A program made the position numbers and the translations under genes. A DNA stretch of 19,206 nt. It comes from CAZDXJ01 sp964509475. Its GTDB lineage: Bacteria > Pseudomonadota > Gammaproteobacteria > Methylococcales > Methylomonadaceae. Position 1 is the first letter of the stretch; each line of letters opens with the position of its first letter. This document shows positions 8,303 to 14,782 of the stretch, one piece after another. The stretch spans positions 1 to 19,206 of the forward strand of contig CAZDXJ010000046.1 of the NCBI GenBank assembly GCA_964509475.1, given 5' to 3'. A model generated the notes under the pieces. It was not told the DNA's origin and did not search any database. It worked only from the letters and a program-made list of their open reading frames with translations.

Positions 8303-8355
8303 TTTATTTTCTCCACCTATAAATACCTTAATATTATTCGTATTTATGGTTTTTG

Positions 8356-8384
8356 TGGATTAAGGGTCAAATACCCTTAATCCA
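8356..8384. promoter_or_regulatory. Perfect palindrome upstream of the 394-aa gene
   Basis: Arms TGGATTAAGGGT and ACCCTTAATCCA are perfect 12-base complements around a five-base spacer. The site is about 55-80 bp before the start codon. On the minus strand it contains TTGACC, a -35-like hexamer, with CATAAA 16 bases later. Neither side has a T-run, so a terminator is unlikely. An operator over the promoter, or a leader hairpin if the gene is read from tkt, are the two options. Confidence 0.5.
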
Positions 8385-8399
8385 TTAACAATCTAAAGG

Positions 8400-8581
8400 T
8401 AACTACTCACCCGGTTGTGTTGTAGCCGGCGCAGGTCATCGATTTATCAGGACACGTGCATACATCCCTGTCGTTCGGCATAACATCCTGAGTTATGCAA
8501 GCCCAGCTCTTCCGTGGAAGGGCTGGGCAAGCCTGATAAATCAACAACCTGCACCGGCTTTTCAGAAAGGGTGAGTAGATA
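8400..8581. mobile_element. MITE-like inverted-repeat element 2
   Basis: The element is bounded by inverted arms of about 50 bases. The left arm contains TACTCACCC, AGCCGGCGCAGG and CGATTTATCAGG. The right arm, read on the other strand, contains TACTCACCC, AGCCGGTGCAGG and TGATTTATCAGG. Two further hairpins sit inside: GCATAAC/GTTATGC (8478-8498) and a 13-bp stem with a GT loop (8501-8528, arms starting GCCCAGC). The whole could fold as a branched structure. It has no coding capacity. It lies between tkt1 and the 394-aa gene, and its right end is only about three bases from the tkt1 stop codon. Confidence 0.7.
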
Positions 8582-8584
8582 CAA

Positions 8585-10597
8585 TCAAAGAACTGTCTGG
8601 ACGTGGTTCACGACATTATCGACCGTGAAGCCAAACGCTTCAAACAAGTCTCCAGCAGGAGCCGATTCACCAAAGCGATCCAGTCCCACGACATCGCCTT
8701 CGCTACCCACGTATTTCCACCACAGGTCGGTGACACCGGCTTCCACGGCAACCCGTTTTTTCACTGAGGGTGGCAATACCGAATCCTGGTAGGTTTGGTC
8801 TTGGTCATCAAAAACATTGGTCGATGGCATCGATACCACGCGGATGTTTTTGCCTTGGGCCGTCAACACTTCCGCGGCTCCCAGCGCAAGACCCACTTCC
8901 GAGCCGGTGGCAATGAGTATCGCATCCGGTTCCCCGTCACTGTCTTTGAGTATGTATCCGCCACGGGCTATGGCGTCAATCTGCTCTTGATTGCGTTCGA
9001 CATGCGGCAACCCTTGCCGGGAAAAAATCAGGGTCGAGGGGCCGTCGCTGCGTTCTAATGCCGCTTTCCAGCACATGGCGGATTCAACAGCGTCACAAGG
9101 ACGCCAGACTTGCATGTTCGGGATTAAACGCAAGGTCGCCGTTTGTTCAACCGGTTGGTGCGTGGGGCCGTCTTCTCCGAGTCCGATGGAGTCGTGGGTG
9201 TAGACGAATATCGTCGGTATCTTCATCAGTGCCGCCATCCGCAAAGCGTTGCGGGCGTATTCCGAGAACATTTCAAAGGTGGCGCCGTAGGGTTTGAAAC
9301 CGCCGTGCAGGGCGATTCCGTTCATCATCGCCGACATGCCGAATTCGCGGACACCGTAGTAGACGTAGTTGCCGTCGTGTCCTTCGGCGTTGACGTCTTT
9401 GCAACCGGACCAGAGGGTCAGGTTGGAGCCGGCCAGGTCGGCGGAACCGCCGAGCAGTTCTGGCAGTAACGGGCCAAAACCGTTGAGCGTGTTTTGTGAG
9501 GCTTTCCGGCTGGCGATGGTTTCGCCTTTGCCGTTGACGTCGGCGATGAAGGCATTGGCTTTTTCCGACCAGTCTGCCGGTAGTTCACCGGCGATGCGCC
9601 GTTCAAATTCCGCGGCCAGTTCAGGATAGGCGGCGCGGTAAGCTTCGAATTTTTGTTTCCAGGCCGTTTCGCTTTCTGTGCCTTTGCTTTTGGCGTCCCA
9701 ACCGGCGTAGATATCTTCCGGAATTTCAAATTCCGGGTGTGACCAACCCAGTGTTTCCCGGACCAACGCGACTTCGTCTTTTCCCAGCGCCGCGCCGTGA
9801 CATTCTTCTTTGCCTTGCTTGTTGGGGGAACCAAAACCGATGATGGTTTGGCAGCAAATCAATGTGGGTTGCTCACTGTTGGCACGGGCAGTTTCGATCG
9901 CTTGTTTGATCGCCTCTGCATCGTGTCCGTCGACTTTCGGAATCACTTGCCAGCCATAGGCTTCAAAGCGTTTGGGGGTGTCGTCCATGAACCAGCCGGG
10001 AACACCGCCTTCACCACGGACTTCGCCGTCTATCGAGATGTTGTTGTCGTCGTAGAAAACAATCAGTTTGCCCAATCCCATCGATCCGGCCAGCGAGCAG
10101 GCTTCGTGCGAGATGCCTTCCATCAAGCATCCATCACCTAAAAAGGTGTAGGTGTAATGATCAACAATCGTGTGTCCCGGCCGGTTGAATTGCCCGGCCA
10201 GCGTGCGTTCCGCCAATGCCATGCCAACGGCGTTGGCTATACCTTGTCCCAGGGGGCCGGTGGTCGTTTCCACGCCCGGCGCATATCCGTATTCCGGATG
10301 ACCCGGTGTCCGTGAGTGCAGTTGACGGAAATTCTTTAATTCTTCGATGGGCAGATCGTAACCGCTTAAGTGCAGCAGCGAGTAGAGTAACATGGATCCA
10401 TGACCGTTCGATAAAATAAAACGATCCCGGTTCGGCCAGTTCGGGTTGACCGGATTATGATTCAGGTAATCATTCCATAATACTTCGGCTATGTCAGCCA
10501 TTCCCATTGGGGCGCCCGGATGCCCGGAGTTTGCTTTCTGCACGGCGTCCATGCTTAAAACGCGTATAGCGTTCGCTAGTTCTCGGCGCGAAGGCAT
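8585..10597 (-). CDS. tkt: Transketolase, copy 1
   Basis: Transketolase moves two-carbon units between sugar phosphates with thiamine diphosphate. In the RuMP cycle it helps rebuild the ribulose 5-phosphate that accepts formaldehyde. The 670-residue length is typical. The substrate loop GHPGAPMG (His26), NGHGS (His66), the ThDP/Mg motif from GDG (154-156) to DDNNIS (NN at 185-186), TGPLGQGI (113-120), EFGMSAMMNG of the pyrimidine domain, and RFGESAPAGDLFE near the C-terminus are all visible. AAGGAG stands six bases before the ATG. It is the third gene after hxlA1 and hxlB1, 139 bp behind hxlB1. I find no nucleotide difference from copy 2. No terminator follows the stop, which is next to a MITE-like element, so transcription may run on into the TGVxKYL gene. 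Confidence 0.97.
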   Translation of the reverse strand: MPSRRELANAIRVLSMDAVQKANSGHPGAPMGMADIAEVLWNDYLNHNPVNPNWPNRDRFILSNGHGSMLLYSLLHLSGYDLPIEELKNFRQLHSRTPGHPEYGYAPGVETTTGPLGQGIANAVGMALAERTLAGQFNRPGHTIVDHYTYTFLGDGCLMEGISHEACSLAGSMGLGKLIVFYDDNNISIDGEVRGEGGVPGWFMDDTPKRFEAYGWQVIPKVDGHDAEAIKQAIETARANSEQPTLICCQTIIGFGSPNKQGKEECHGAALGKDEVALVRETLGWSHPEFEIPEDIYAGWDAKSKGTESETAWKQKFEAYRAAYPELAAEFERRIAGELPADWSEKANAFIADVNGKGETIASRKASQNTLNGFGPLLPELLGGSADLAGSNLTLWSGCKDVNAEGHDGNYVYYGVREFGMSAMMNGIALHGGFKPYGATFEMFSEYARNALRMAALMKIPTIFVYTHDSIGLGEDGPTHQPVEQTATLRLIPNMQVWRPCDAVESAMCWKAALERSDGPSTLIFSRQGLPHVERNQEQIDAIARGGYILKDSDGEPDAILIATGSEVGLALGAAEVLTAQGKNIRVVSMPSTNVFDDQDQTYQDSVLPPSVKKRVAVEAGVTDLWWKYVGSEGDVVGLDRFGESAPAGDLFEAFGFTVDNVVNHVQTVL

Positions 10598-10701
10598 AGT
10601 CTTCTCCTTATATTCTTCTGTTTATGTGATTTTTGTCGCTTTGTCTGCGTGTCCACGCAGCTTGCTTGGCTTCGATGGCTTGTCGCCGCGGCTGGCGTGC
10701 G

Positions 10702-10725
10702 AACGAGCGGCGAATGCCACTCGCT
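10702..10725 (-). other. Hairpin in the hxlB1-tkt1 spacer
   Basis: In the mRNA, AGCGAGTGGC and GCCGCTCGTT can pair over ten bases (two G-U) with an AUUC loop. It starts 11 bases after the hxlB stop codon. No T-run follows, so it is more likely an mRNA stability or processing element, or a weak attenuator, than a terminator. The 139-bp spacer is otherwise GC-rich and has no gene. Confidence 0.5.
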
Positions 10726-10736
10726 CTTGTGGCCGT

Positions 10737-11270
10737 TTATTCCAGATTCGCGTGCCTTGAACGCATTTCTTCTTCCGCTATCCCTTTCTCGTGGATGATA
10801 TGCGCTATCATCGCTTCCAGAAACAACAATGTCGATAGCTCGAATACCGTTCCCATCGGCATGCCTTTAACCTTGCCATATTGATCATCGCTTCCTATCT
10901 GGAAGGTTCTATCGGCCAGATCACCGATAGTCGAGCTGGATTTTGCCGAAATCAAGACAATCGTGGCACCAATTGCTTTCGCCTTTTTGGCAAAGGCTAT
11001 CAGCTGTTCAGTTTCTCCGGAACCCGAGATAATGATCAGCAAATCACCCTCTTTTATACTTGGTGTCACAATCTCGCCCACGACACTGACATCATAACCG
11101 CCATGCATCAGACGCATGGCGAAAAAATTACCCACCAACTTCGAACGGCCCGCGCCGGAGATAAATATACGTTTGGCGCCGTCGAGCATTTCAGTCAGTT
11201 TGACGTCATAAGAATCATCGGTCGCTTCCAGAATGCTGCCAATCTTATCGATAACCAGTTTCTGATGCAT
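10737..11270 (-). CDS. hxlB: 3-hexulose-6-phosphate isomerase, copy 1
   Basis: This enzyme converts D-arabino-3-hexulose 6-phosphate into fructose 6-phosphate, the second step of formaldehyde fixation. The 177-residue protein is one SIS (sugar isomerase) domain, as usual for the family. Visible are FISGAGRSKLVGNFFAMRL (37-55), GEIVTPSIKEGDLLIIISGSGET (66-88) with the phosphate-binding SGSGET, IVLISAKSSSTIGDLAD, and the C-terminal HEKGIAEEEMRSRHANLE. In many RuMP operons it follows hxlA, as here. The start lies only three bases after the hxlA stop, with AGGGG at the end of hxlA acting as ribosome-binding site, so translation is probably coupled. The protein is identical to copy 2. Confidence 0.96.
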   Translation of the reverse strand: MHQKLVIDKIGSILEATDDSYDVKLTEMLDGAKRIFISGAGRSKLVGNFFAMRLMHGGYDVSVVGEIVTPSIKEGDLLIIISGSGETEQLIAFAKKAKAIGATIVLISAKSSSTIGDLADRTFQIGSDDQYGKVKGMPMGTVFELSTLLFLEAMIAHIIHEKGIAEEEMRSRHANLE

Positions 11271-11273
11271 GAC

Positions 11274-11921
11274 TTACGCCCCTGCGGCATCGACCAGTTC
11301 ACGAATTTCACGAGCCGCTTCTGCGGGTGATGGCGCGCCATAAATCGCTGCCCCGACCACGATAATATCCGCACCGGCTTCAACAACCTGCTGTACCGTG
11401 GCCGGCTTGATGCCACCCGCAACTGAAACCCGCACATCCAGACCCAAATCCGCAATCGCCTGCAAATCTTCAAACGGGGTCTGACCGGCCGCTTGCGCGT
11501 CCAGACCCGTGTGGACACCAACAATCTGCGCACCCAGTTCCGCTGAAGCACGTGCACATTCGGTTTTGTCCGGTACATTGATCAAGTCAACCTGAACTTC
11601 CGCATTATGGGCTTTGGCCGCTTTGACAACACCACCAATCGTCGCCAGTCCGGACACACCCAAAACCGTACAAATATCAGCGCCTGCCGCATAAAATGGA
11701 GTCGCTTCGTATTCACCCGCGTCCATCGTTTTCAAATCAACCAAAATCAGTTGATCCGGAAATTTTGCTCTTAATTCTTCAACCAGCGCCAAACCATTGT
11801 ATTTGATACAGGGGGTACCGATTTCAAATATATCAACGTAAGGTGCCACCTGTTCGGCAAGGGCTACTGTTGCGTCGAAATCTAATGAATCTAAGGCGAT
11901 TTGAATTAATGGTTTTGCCAT
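11274..11921 (-). CDS. hxlA: 3-hexulose-6-phosphate synthase, copy 1
   Basis: This is the key formaldehyde-fixing enzyme of the RuMP pathway. It condenses formaldehyde with ribulose 5-phosphate to 3-hexulose 6-phosphate. At 215 residues it has the expected size for the OMP-decarboxylase-like (beta/alpha)8 barrel family. Typical segments are IQIALDSLDF (6-15), FEIGTPCIKYNG (32-43), LVDLKTMDAGEYE (60-72) with the Asp-Lys pair and metal-site acids, GVHTGLDAQ, VAGGIKPAT and VVGAAIYGAP with phosphate-binding glycines. GGAG stands about eight bases before the ATG. It heads the hxlA-hxlB-tkt transcription unit. It differs from copy 2 at two synonymous positions only (11844 and 11898). A candidate promoter lies 55-84 bp upstream. 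Confidence 0.97.
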   Translation of the reverse strand: MAKPLIQIALDSLDFDATVALAEQVAPYVDIFEIGTPCIKYNGLALVEELRAKFPDQLILVDLKTMDAGEYEATPFYAAGADICTVLGVSGLATIGGVVKAAKAHNAEVQVDLINVPDKTECARASAELGAQIVGVHTGLDAQAAGQTPFEDLQAIADLGLDVRVSVAGGIKPATVQQVVEAGADIIVVGAAIYGAPSPAEAAREIRELVDAAGA

Positions 11922-11975
11922 GTTCTTGCTCCAATTGATTATTTTTATAATTACAAAATAAATTACAACTTTGTC

Positions 11976-12005
11976 ACTTTAAAACAGAAACAGACCGAAT
12001 GTCAA
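11976..12005 (-). promoter_or_regulatory. Candidate promoter of hxlA copy 1
   Basis: On the minus strand TTGACA (12005-12000) is followed after 18 bases by TAAAGT (11981-11976). The second hxlA copy has the same two hexamers with a 16-base spacer in otherwise unrelated DNA, and this conservation supports the call. A later TATAAA closer to the start is an alternative -10. Confidence 0.5.
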
Positions 12006-12102
12006 TGTCCTCATCCTGCCTGTTTCCTATAAATAAACACTTGCCTTCCAGAAAATATATCTTTCGAATCTGATAATGCAGCTATTCATCCCCTCAAAAA
12101 AA

Positions 12103-12174
12103 CAGATGTAGAGTGTTGATTTATCAGTCTTGCACAAAACGTATCTACCCTGATAAATCAATATCCTGCATCGG
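12103..12174. mobile_element. MITE-like inverted-repeat element 3 (short)
   Basis: Arms of about 25 bases (12103-12127 and 12150-12174) match at most positions. The innermost TTGATTTATCAG/CTGATAAATCAA is perfect, and GATGTAG faces CTGCATC further out. The 22-base interior is short and lacks the sub-hairpins of elements 1 and 2, so this looks like a minimal or decayed relative. It lies upstream of hxlA1, behind fba. Confidence 0.55.
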
Positions 12175-12211
12175 TCAAATGTTTACCGGACAAGGATTGC
12201 CCGGTTATTAT

Positions 12212-12244
12212 AAAAAAGGCCGATGTTAAACATCAGCCTTTTTT
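12212..12244 (-). terminator. Intrinsic terminator of fba
   Basis: On the minus strand a GC-rich stem, GGC(T)GATG against CATC(G)GCC, has a five-base loop. It is flanked by six A before and six T after. It starts 22 bases beyond the fba stop. The A- and T-runs make it potentially bidirectional. Confidence 0.85.
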
Positions 12245-12266
12245 GAAGTCCATATATCCAGTAAAA

Positions 12267-13346
12267 TTATAACGTATTGACTGAATTCAGTTCCTGAAAA
12301 GCCTGCTCTAACCGGGTTACCATACCAATCTGACCAGCACGTTGCCATACGCGAGGGTCATAGTATTTTTTATTCGGCTTATCATCCCCTTCCGGGTTAC
12401 CGATCTGACTTTGCAGATAGGCTTTATTTTTTTCATAATAATCCCTTACTGCCGCCCAGGTAGCCCATTGTGTATCGGTATCAATATTCATTTTAATGAC
12501 ACCATAACTGATGGATTCTTTGATTTCTTCCGCTGAAGAACCGGAGCCGCCATGAAATACAAAATTCAGGGTATTATGGGGAACACCGTATTTTTCTGAA
12601 ACATATTTTTGTGAATTGGCCAAAATGCTTGGTGTCAATTTAACATTACCTGGTTTATAAACACCGTGCACATTACCGAATGAAGCCGCAATAGTGAAAC
12701 GCGGACTTATTTTATTCAAATGTTCATATGCGTAGGCCACTTCTTCCGGCTGGGTATAAAGTTTGGATTCATCCAAATCCGTATTATCGACACCATCTTC
12801 CTCGCCGCCGGTAACACCCAGTTCAATTTCCAGAGTCATACCCATTTTGCTCATCCGCTCCAGATATTGGCCACAGATGGCTATATTTTCTTCCAGACTT
12901 TCTTCCGAAAGATCCAACATATGAGAACTGAACAAAGGCTTTCCGGTTTCAGCAAAATGTTTTTCACCGGCATCCAGCAACCCATCAATCCAAGGCAACA
13001 GTTTTTTAGCTGCATGATCAGTATGTAAAATTACCGGCACACCATAATGTTCAGCGATGTTGTGTACATGTTTCGCTCCGGAAATTGCGCCCAGGATAGA
13101 ACATTGTTGTCCTTCCAGTTTAAGACCTTTTCCTGCAACAAAGGCCGCCCCCCCATTGGAGAACTGGATAACAACCGGTGCTTTCACCTTTGCCGCCGCT
13201 TCCAGAACCGAATTAATCGTATCGGTACTGATAACGTTGACTGCCGGCAAGGCACATTGATTTTCTTTACAGAAGGCGAAGATTTTTTGTACGTCATCGC
13301 CGGTTACAACACCGGGTTTGACGAAGTCTAATACTTTTTGTGACAT
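12267..13346 (-). CDS. fba: Fructose-bisphosphate aldolase, class II
   Basis: This zinc-dependent aldolase cleaves or forms fructose 1,6-bisphosphate from dihydroxyacetone phosphate and glyceraldehyde 3-phosphate. In RuMP assimilation it serves both sugar cleavage and acceptor regeneration, and sedoheptulose bisphosphate may also be a substrate. The 359-residue length equals that of E. coli FbaA. Seen are LHTDHAAKK (Asp110, zinc ligand His111), the long insertion from TLEIELGVTGGEEDGVDN (171-188), GNVHGVYKPGNV with zinc ligand His227, and FVFHGGSGSS with His265. It stands alone between terminators: tal ends upstream with its own hairpin, and fba has a strong terminator. The ribosome-binding site is weak (AGGA about 13 bases before ATG). 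Confidence 0.97.
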   Translation of the reverse strand: MSQKVLDFVKPGVVTGDDVQKIFAFCKENQCALPAVNVISTDTINSVLEAAAKVKAPVVIQFSNGGAAFVAGKGLKLEGQQCSILGAISGAKHVHNIAEHYGVPVILHTDHAAKKLLPWIDGLLDAGEKHFAETGKPLFSSHMLDLSEESLEENIAICGQYLERMSKMGMTLEIELGVTGGEEDGVDNTDLDESKLYTQPEEVAYAYEHLNKISPRFTIAASFGNVHGVYKPGNVKLTPSILANSQKYVSEKYGVPHNTLNFVFHGGSGSSAEEIKESISYGVIKMNIDTDTQWATWAAVRDYYEKNKAYLQSQIGNPEGDDKPNKKYYDPRVWQRAGQIGMVTRLEQAFQELNSVNTL

Positions 13347-13374
13347 TTTGTTTAGGAATCCTGTCGAAATGTTG

Positions 13375-13413
13375 CACCGTTCTTATATCTTTATGCAGCA
13401 TACAAGAACGGTG
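13375..13413. promoter_or_regulatory. Inverted repeat in the fba promoter region
   Basis: CACCGTTCTT (13375-13384) and AAGAACGGTG (13404-13413) are perfect ten-base arms with a 19-base interior. On the minus strand a TTGACC (13427-13422) lies just upstream, so the repeat would cover the -10 to leader region of fba. It could bind a regulator or form a leader hairpin. Confidence 0.4.
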
Positions 13414-13436
13414 AATACCTTGGTCAATAGAATTAT

Positions 13437-13467
13437 CGTAAAAACAGCAACGAGGGCTGTCTATACG
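13437..13467 (-). terminator. Intrinsic terminator of tal
   Basis: On the minus strand ACAGC and GCTGT pair around a seven-base loop and are followed by TTTTTA. Outer CGTA/TACG bases extend the stem across a three-base internal loop. It begins 12 bases after the tal stop. Confidence 0.6.
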
Positions 13468-13478
13468 ATATAAAACGA

Positions 13479-14462
13479 TCAGCTTTCCAGATTCGCCAAA
13501 CGTTCCGCAAGTAATTCTTCCAATGTTTCCAAGGCTTTGGTAAATCCAGCGATACCTTCTGATAATTTATCAGTCGCCATACGATTTTCGGCATGCATTT
13601 TATCAAAAGTTTCTTTGTCTACTGTAATTTTCTCAATTGTCGCATTGGCAGCAATTGCTGGATCCAGTTTACGTTCCAATACGCCTTCGGTAGACTGTAA
13701 TTCACCTAACAATGCAGGTGAAATAGTCAATAAATCACATCCGGCCAATTCAGTAATTTCACCAATATTACGGAAACTGGCACCCATTACTTCGGTATCA
13801 TAACCAAATTTTTTGTAGTAGTTATACACATTGGTTACTGACAATACACCCGGGTCTTCTTCGGGTGGATAGGAATCACGGCCCGTGTCTTTTTTATACC
13901 AATCCAAAATCCGTCCGACAAACGGTGATATCAAGGTGACACCTGCTTCGGCACAAGCAATCGCCTGATGCAATCCGAACAGCAAGGTCAGGTTACAATG
14001 AATACCTTCTTTCTCAAGAATTTCGGCTGCCTTGATACCTTCCCAGGTCGCCGCGATTTTAATCAAAATACGTTCTTTTGAAACGCCCTGGGCTTCGTAT
14101 TGAGCAATCAGATCCCGTGCTTTTGCAATTGTTGCATCGGTATCATAAGACAATCTTGCATCAACCTCGGTCGATACGCGGCCTGGAATAATTTCCAAAA
14201 TCTTCAGACCAAATGAAACCGCCAACCGATCAAACGCCAACGTTACAACATCTCCTGAAGAAGCATCTGCCCCCAAGGTTTCTCTGGCGCCTTTCAAAGT
14301 ATCATCAACAATACCTTGATATTGCGGCATTTGTGCTGCTGCGGTAATTAATGAAGGGTTTGTTGTAGCATCACGAGGTTTGAAGGTCTCAATAGCCTGA
14401 AGATCCCCTGTATCGGCTACAACAACAGTCATTTCCCGTAGTTGTTCTAATAAATTTGCCAT
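13479..14462 (-). CDS. tal: Transaldolase
   Basis: Transaldolase transfers a dihydroxyacetone unit between sugar phosphates through a lysine Schiff base, and belongs to the regeneration arm of the RuMP cycle. The frame is open 27 codons further upstream, but that extension (MFLIQFLIGS...) is not typical of the family. I choose the ATG at 14462, giving 327 residues with MANLLEQLREMTVVVADTGD, which aligns directly with the E. coli TalB start. AAAGG lies upstream at a somewhat long distance of 11 bases. Key residues fit TalB: Asp17 in VADTGD, Asn35 in ATTNPSL, Glu99 in VSTEVDAR and the Schiff-base Lys135 in ILIKIAATWEG. Terminators upstream (14645-14683) and downstream (13437-13467) suggest it is transcribed alone. 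Confidence 0.96.
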   Translation of the reverse strand: MANLLEQLREMTVVVADTGDLQAIETFKPRDATTNPSLITAAAQMPQYQGIVDDTLKGARETLGADASSGDVVTLAFDRLAVSFGLKILEIIPGRVSTEVDARLSYDTDATIAKARDLIAQYEAQGVSKERILIKIAATWEGIKAAEILEKEGIHCNLTLLFGLHQAIACAEAGVTLISPFVGRILDWYKKDTGRDSYPPEEDPGVLSVTNVYNYYKKFGYDTEVMGASFRNIGEITELAGCDLLTISPALLGELQSTEGVLERKLDPAIAANATIEKITVDKETFDKMHAENRMATDKLSEGIAGFTKALETLEELLAERLANLES

Positions 14463-14782
14463 AATGTTACTACCTTTCGGTTTATTATTAATAAAAATTT
14501 CGTTCTCAGTTGCAGAACCAATTAAGAATTGTATTAAAAACAACTGGAACGGAAGATCCTATCTCTATTTTTTAGCCGTCATTTTTCCAAATTTCATGCG
14601 TTGGCAAATGACAAGCGCTAACAGCCTGATAAACAGCTATGCCTATAAAACGAAAACACAAGGCGGTTTAACGACCTTGTGTTCCAACATCCGGACATTT
14701 GTAGACTGACATTCACTTAAACATTTAAAGATTACCCTCAGCCTGCATAATTCCTATCCAGCTAAAAAACAGGGGGAGAATA
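14463..14782. other. Spacer between tal and the bitopic TGVxKYL gene
   Basis: The 320-bp AT-rich spacer holds the tal leader and the terminator of the upstream gene. I see no gene, no inverted-repeat element of the GATTTATCAG family with both arms, and no clear promoter. Confidence 0.55.
14645..14683 (-). terminator. Terminator of the bitopic TGVxKYL gene
   Basis: On the minus strand AACACAAGG and CCTTGTGTT pair perfectly over nine bases around an 11-base loop and are followed by TTCGTTTTAT. It lies about 100 bp beyond the stop codon and ahead of tal. Confidence 0.65.

Larger units (their letters stand above)
8585..11921 (-). repeat. Duplicated hxlA-hxlB-tkt block, copy 1
   Basis: The block from the tkt stop codon to the hxlA start recurs at 15610-18946, at a constant offset of 7,025 bp and in the same orientation. 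By eye, 8585-11843 (3,259 bp, including the hxlB-tkt spacer) has no difference from its partner. The first differences are synonymous substitutions in hxlA at 11844 and 11898. Beyond the ribosome-binding site the sequences are unrelated. On the other side identity stops exactly at the tkt stop codon. Confidence 0.95.
11922..12266. other. Spacer between fba and hxlA copy 1
   Basis: The 345-bp AT-rich spacer has no gene. It contains the hxlA1 leader and promoter, inverted-repeat element 3 and the fba terminator. Confidence 0.6.

Noticed and set aside
9797..10141. Plus-strand open frame of 114 codons, repeated at 16822-17166
   Set aside because: It is antisense to transketolase in both copies, and its conservation follows from the duplication.
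10881..11330. Plus-strand open frame of 149 codons, repeated at 17906-18355
   Set aside because: It is antisense to hxlB and the end of hxlA, and no ribosome-binding site or domain is evident.
14463..14543. 27-codon N-terminal extension of transaldolase
   Set aside because: The ATG at 14462 aligns with the known start of TalB and has an upstream AAAGG. The extension adds an unrelated hydrophobic stretch.
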